From: Desulfobacula sp.
Lineage (GTDB): Bacteria; Desulfobacterota; Desulfobacteria; Desulfobacterales; Desulfobacteraceae
Assembly: GCF_021107415.1 (NCBI RefSeq)
Contig: NZ_JAIOSW010000449.1
Coordinates: forward strand, 1 to 7,424
Direction: 5' to 3'
DNA: 7,424 nucleotides
Shown: positions 5,543-7,424 of the stretch, piece by piece
Layout of the letters: each line of letters starts with the position of its first letter
How positions within the stretch are numbered: position 1 is the first letter of the stretch
The notes under the pieces: model-generated
The model's input: the letters and a program-made list of their open reading frames with translations, nothing else
The model's database searches: none
What the model was told of the DNA's origin: nothing
Translations under genes and position numbers: made by a program

Positions 5543-6841
5543 ATGGATCAAATATATTTTAACAAAATTAAAGGAACGAGAACTATCGATAAAAGGGAAC
5601 AATTAGAGAAAGGGCAGCGGATTGCATTCTTATCAACGCTGTTAATACTCGTTTTGGCTTTGCTGAAAGCATTTGTCGGGTATACATTCAACTCCCCACT
5701 TTTGATTGCAGATGCCTGGCACAGCGGTGCTGATATTTTAATTAATCTTTCATCACTTATCGGTCTTAAACTCGCGTCAAAAAAAAAATCCAATCGGTTC
5801 CCATACGGACTTTACAGGGCGGAAACCATTGCCTGCCTTTTGATTGGAGCGCTGATTGCCTTTATCGGGGTTGATATGTTTAAGGACGGCTGGCATAAGC
5901 TATTTCTGATGGATTCCCAGGATGGATTCCCAATATTTCCCATTGGTGCTTCAATTGTTTCATGTGCTGTTGCAGCTTTTCTGGCCATTAAACAGCGGGC
6001 CATTGGAAAAGCTATCGGTTCCCAGGCCCTTTTGGCGACAGCTAAAGAAGCCTTTTTTGATATATTTACATCATTATTTGTATTAATCGGTATTGTTTTT
6101 GTATATGCACAGATTCCCTATGTGGAAGGTGCCGTCATCATTTTGATCGCAGTGTTGATCTTAAAGCTTGGGATTGAAACCGCATGGAAATCCATCATGA
6201 TTTTGATGGACGCAGATATGGATACGGAGTTGAAGATAGAGATTGAGGAAAAATTAAACCGGATACAGGGGGTCAAGGGTGTTACCGGGATCAAAATACG
6301 ACGCTCGGGTCCTTTTAAAATAGTCAATTGTATTATTAAAACAATTCCGTCCCTGATATTGTACAAATCTCATGAGTTGGCGGATATTGCTGAAAACATG
6401 CTGCTAACGGAATATGAGAATATTGAATCTGTTTTTATTCATGTTGAACCGGAAAAAGAGATTATTGAAACCGCTATAATACCCGTTCAGGATAAAGATG
6501 GTCTTGAATCCAGGCTCCATCCGCATTTTGGCAAAGCTCCCTATTTTATTATATTAAATCTTGGCAATGGAAGGATTGATATTGATTCATATGTGGTTAA
6601 TGAGTTTCTTGATAAAAAAGGACATATCGGGCTCAATGTTGCAAAATCAATGATTGATTATCCGATTCACCTGCTATTTGTTTCAAGTATTGGTGAGATT
6701 TCATTTCATTTGTTAAAAAATAACTATGTTGATATATTTAAAGTTGATAAACAAATGAAAGTAAAAGATATTATCACTTTGTATAAAGCAAATAAACTTG
6801 ATCCCATGACCCAGCCGAATTTGTCCCAACAACAATTTTAA
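5543..6841 (+). CDS. CDF-family divalent metal transporter fused to a NifX/NifB-like C-terminal domain
   Basis: The 432-residue inner-membrane protein exchanges divalent metal (Zn, Fe, Mn or similar) for protons in characterised relatives. About six hydrophobic segments lie between residues 27 and 220. TM2 carries the metal-site motif DAWHSGAD (H60, D64). In TM5 the usual HxxxD or DxxxD is E169-A-F-F-D173, an uncommon first ligand. Residues about 222-303 form the cytoplasmic CDF dimer domain, ending IHVEPEKE. Residues about 311-413 match the dinitrogenase iron-molybdenum cofactor (NifX/NifB C-terminal, PF02579-type) domain, with the HPHFGKAPYF signature (326-335); this extra domain hints at a metal or cofactor sensor. 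The ATG at 5543 is preceded directly by an in-frame TGA and has no Shine-Dalgarno sequence; no better start with a ribosome site is evident downstream. It is likely transcribed from the sigma-54 promoter at 5440 together with the activator gene 3 bp downstream. The substrate is not determined. Confidence 0.88.
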   Translation: MDQIYFNKIKGTRTIDKREQLEKGQRIAFLSTLLILVLALLKAFVGYTFNSPLLIADAWHSGADILINLSSLIGLKLASKKKSNRFPYGLYRAETIACLLIGALIAFIGVDMFKDGWHKLFLMDSQDGFPIFPIGASIVSCAVAAFLAIKQRAIGKAIGSQALLATAKEAFFDIFTSLFVLIGIVFVYAQIPYVEGAVIILIAVLILKLGIETAWKSIMILMDADMDTELKIEIEEKLNRIQGVKGVTGIKIRRSGPFKIVNCIIKTIPSLILYKSHELADIAENMLLTEYENIESVFIHVEPEKEIIETAIIPVQDKDGLESRLHPHFGKAPYFIILNLGNGRIDIDSYVVNEFLDKKGHIGLNVAKSMIDYPIHLLFVSSIGEISFHLLKNNYVDIFKVDKQMKVKDIITLYKANKLDPMTQPNLSQQQF

Positions 6842-6844
6842 AAA

Positions 6845-7424
6845 ATGCAAATGAAGAAAAAAAAAACCACATCGGATACATTCACCCAGGATACGACTGA
6901 AATTATTCTTGAAAGCATATCGGACGGTGTTTTTACGGTTGATCATGAGTGGAAAATCATGTCTTTTAACCGTGCAGCTGAAAAAATTACCGGCGTATCG
7001 CGGAAAGAAGCAATTGGCAGACATTGCTGGAATGTGTTTCGATCAAATATGTGCCAGGATGAATGTGCCTTAAAAAAAACCATGCAGGAAGGCAAATCAT
7101 TCTTCAGCAGTTTCACTTATATCATTAACAGCAGTAAAAAACGGATTCCCACAACGGTTTTCACATCTCCCTTAAAAGATAAAAACGGGAATATTATCGG
7201 TGGTGTTGAGACCTTCAGGGATCACAGCCTTGTGGAGGAATTACGAAAAAAACTCTATGACAGTTTTCAAATGGGAGATATGATCAGCCGCAGTCAGGCA
7301 ATGAGAAATATATTTAAAATCCTGCCGAAAGTATCCCAAAGTGAAAGCACAGTGCTGATCAGGGGGGAAACAGGTACGGGTAAAGAGTTGATAGCAAAGG
7401 CGATTCACGACCTGAGCCTACGAA
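6845..7424 (+). CDS. Sigma-54-dependent transcriptional activator, PAS plus AAA+ domain, 3' end outside window
   Basis: The frame is open from ATG at 6845 (or ATG 6851) to the window end, giving 193 residues. After a lysine-rich start, residues about 16-125 form a PAS sensor domain (TEIILESISDGVFTVD, later FNRAAEKITG). It holds C61, C70 and C74 in the segment HCWNVF...NMCQDEC, a pattern I recall in other PAS activators of sulfate reducers, which could bind metal or sense redox. A short linker helix follows, then the start of the sigma-54 interaction AAA+ domain with Walker A GETGTGKE (174-181). The GAFTGA loop and the expected Fis-type HTH lie beyond the window. It begins three bases after the transporter stop without a clear ribosome site, suggesting co-transcription and translational coupling. 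It probably activates the sigma-54 promoter at 5440, its own operon. Confidence 0.88.
   Translation, partial: MQMKKKKTTSDTFTQDTTEIILESISDGVFTVDHEWKIMSFNRAAEKITGVSRKEAIGRHCWNVFRSNMCQDECALKKTMQEGKSFFSSFTYIINSSKKRIPTTVFTSPLKDKNGNIIGGVETFRDHSLVEELRKKLYDSFQMGDMISRSQAMRNIFKILPKVSQSESTVLIRGETGTGKELIAKAIHDLSLR

Noticed and set aside
6713..7024. Minus-strand 103-codon frame across the transporter-activator junction
   Set aside because: It is antisense to two well-supported genes and has no recognisable domain.

Overview
The window looks like part of a chromosome from a Desulfobacterota-type (Desulfobacteraceae-like) bacterium. This is inferred from gene content: large secreted beta-propeller proteins, one carrying a DVDG-type calcium loop common in that group; a CDF metal transporter fused to a NifX/NifB-like domain; and a PAS-type sigma-54 activator with spaced cysteines. 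Coding DNA is of medium GC and the long intergenic region is AT-rich. There is no rRNA, tRNA, CRISPR array or insertion sequence.

Left part (1-4165): two divergent genes for exported proteins share a 454-bp AT-rich intergenic region. The minus-strand gene (1311 to beyond base 1) encodes a secreted repeat protein but is broken by a frameshift at 540-546. Its repeats continue in the +1 frame for about 180 codons to the window edge. The plus-strand gene (1766-4165) encodes a 799-residue secreted protein with Ycf48/BNR-like propeller repeats, Ig-like segments, one EF-hand/dockerin-like calcium loop and a cysteine-rich C-terminal domain. The same 11-base word lies upstream of each gene, pointing towards it.

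Middle (4226-5414): a minus-strand AAA_14/DUF4143 ATPase gene converges on the secreted gene. Directly before its ATG is a perfect inverted repeat with 28-bp arms and a 6-bp spacer. A good sigma-70 promoter sits inside the repeat, placed so that the predicted transcript begins at the ATG (leaderless).

Right part (5440-7424): a near-consensus sigma-54 promoter and a short tandem repeat precede a gene for a CDF transporter with a C-terminal NifX-like domain. Three bases after its stop begins a sigma-54-dependent PAS activator, cut by the window end inside its AAA+ domain. Promoter, transporter and activator plausibly form a self-contained metal- or redox-responsive circuit. The palindrome centre lies about 83 bp upstream of the predicted sigma-54 start site, a distance typical of activator-binding sites.
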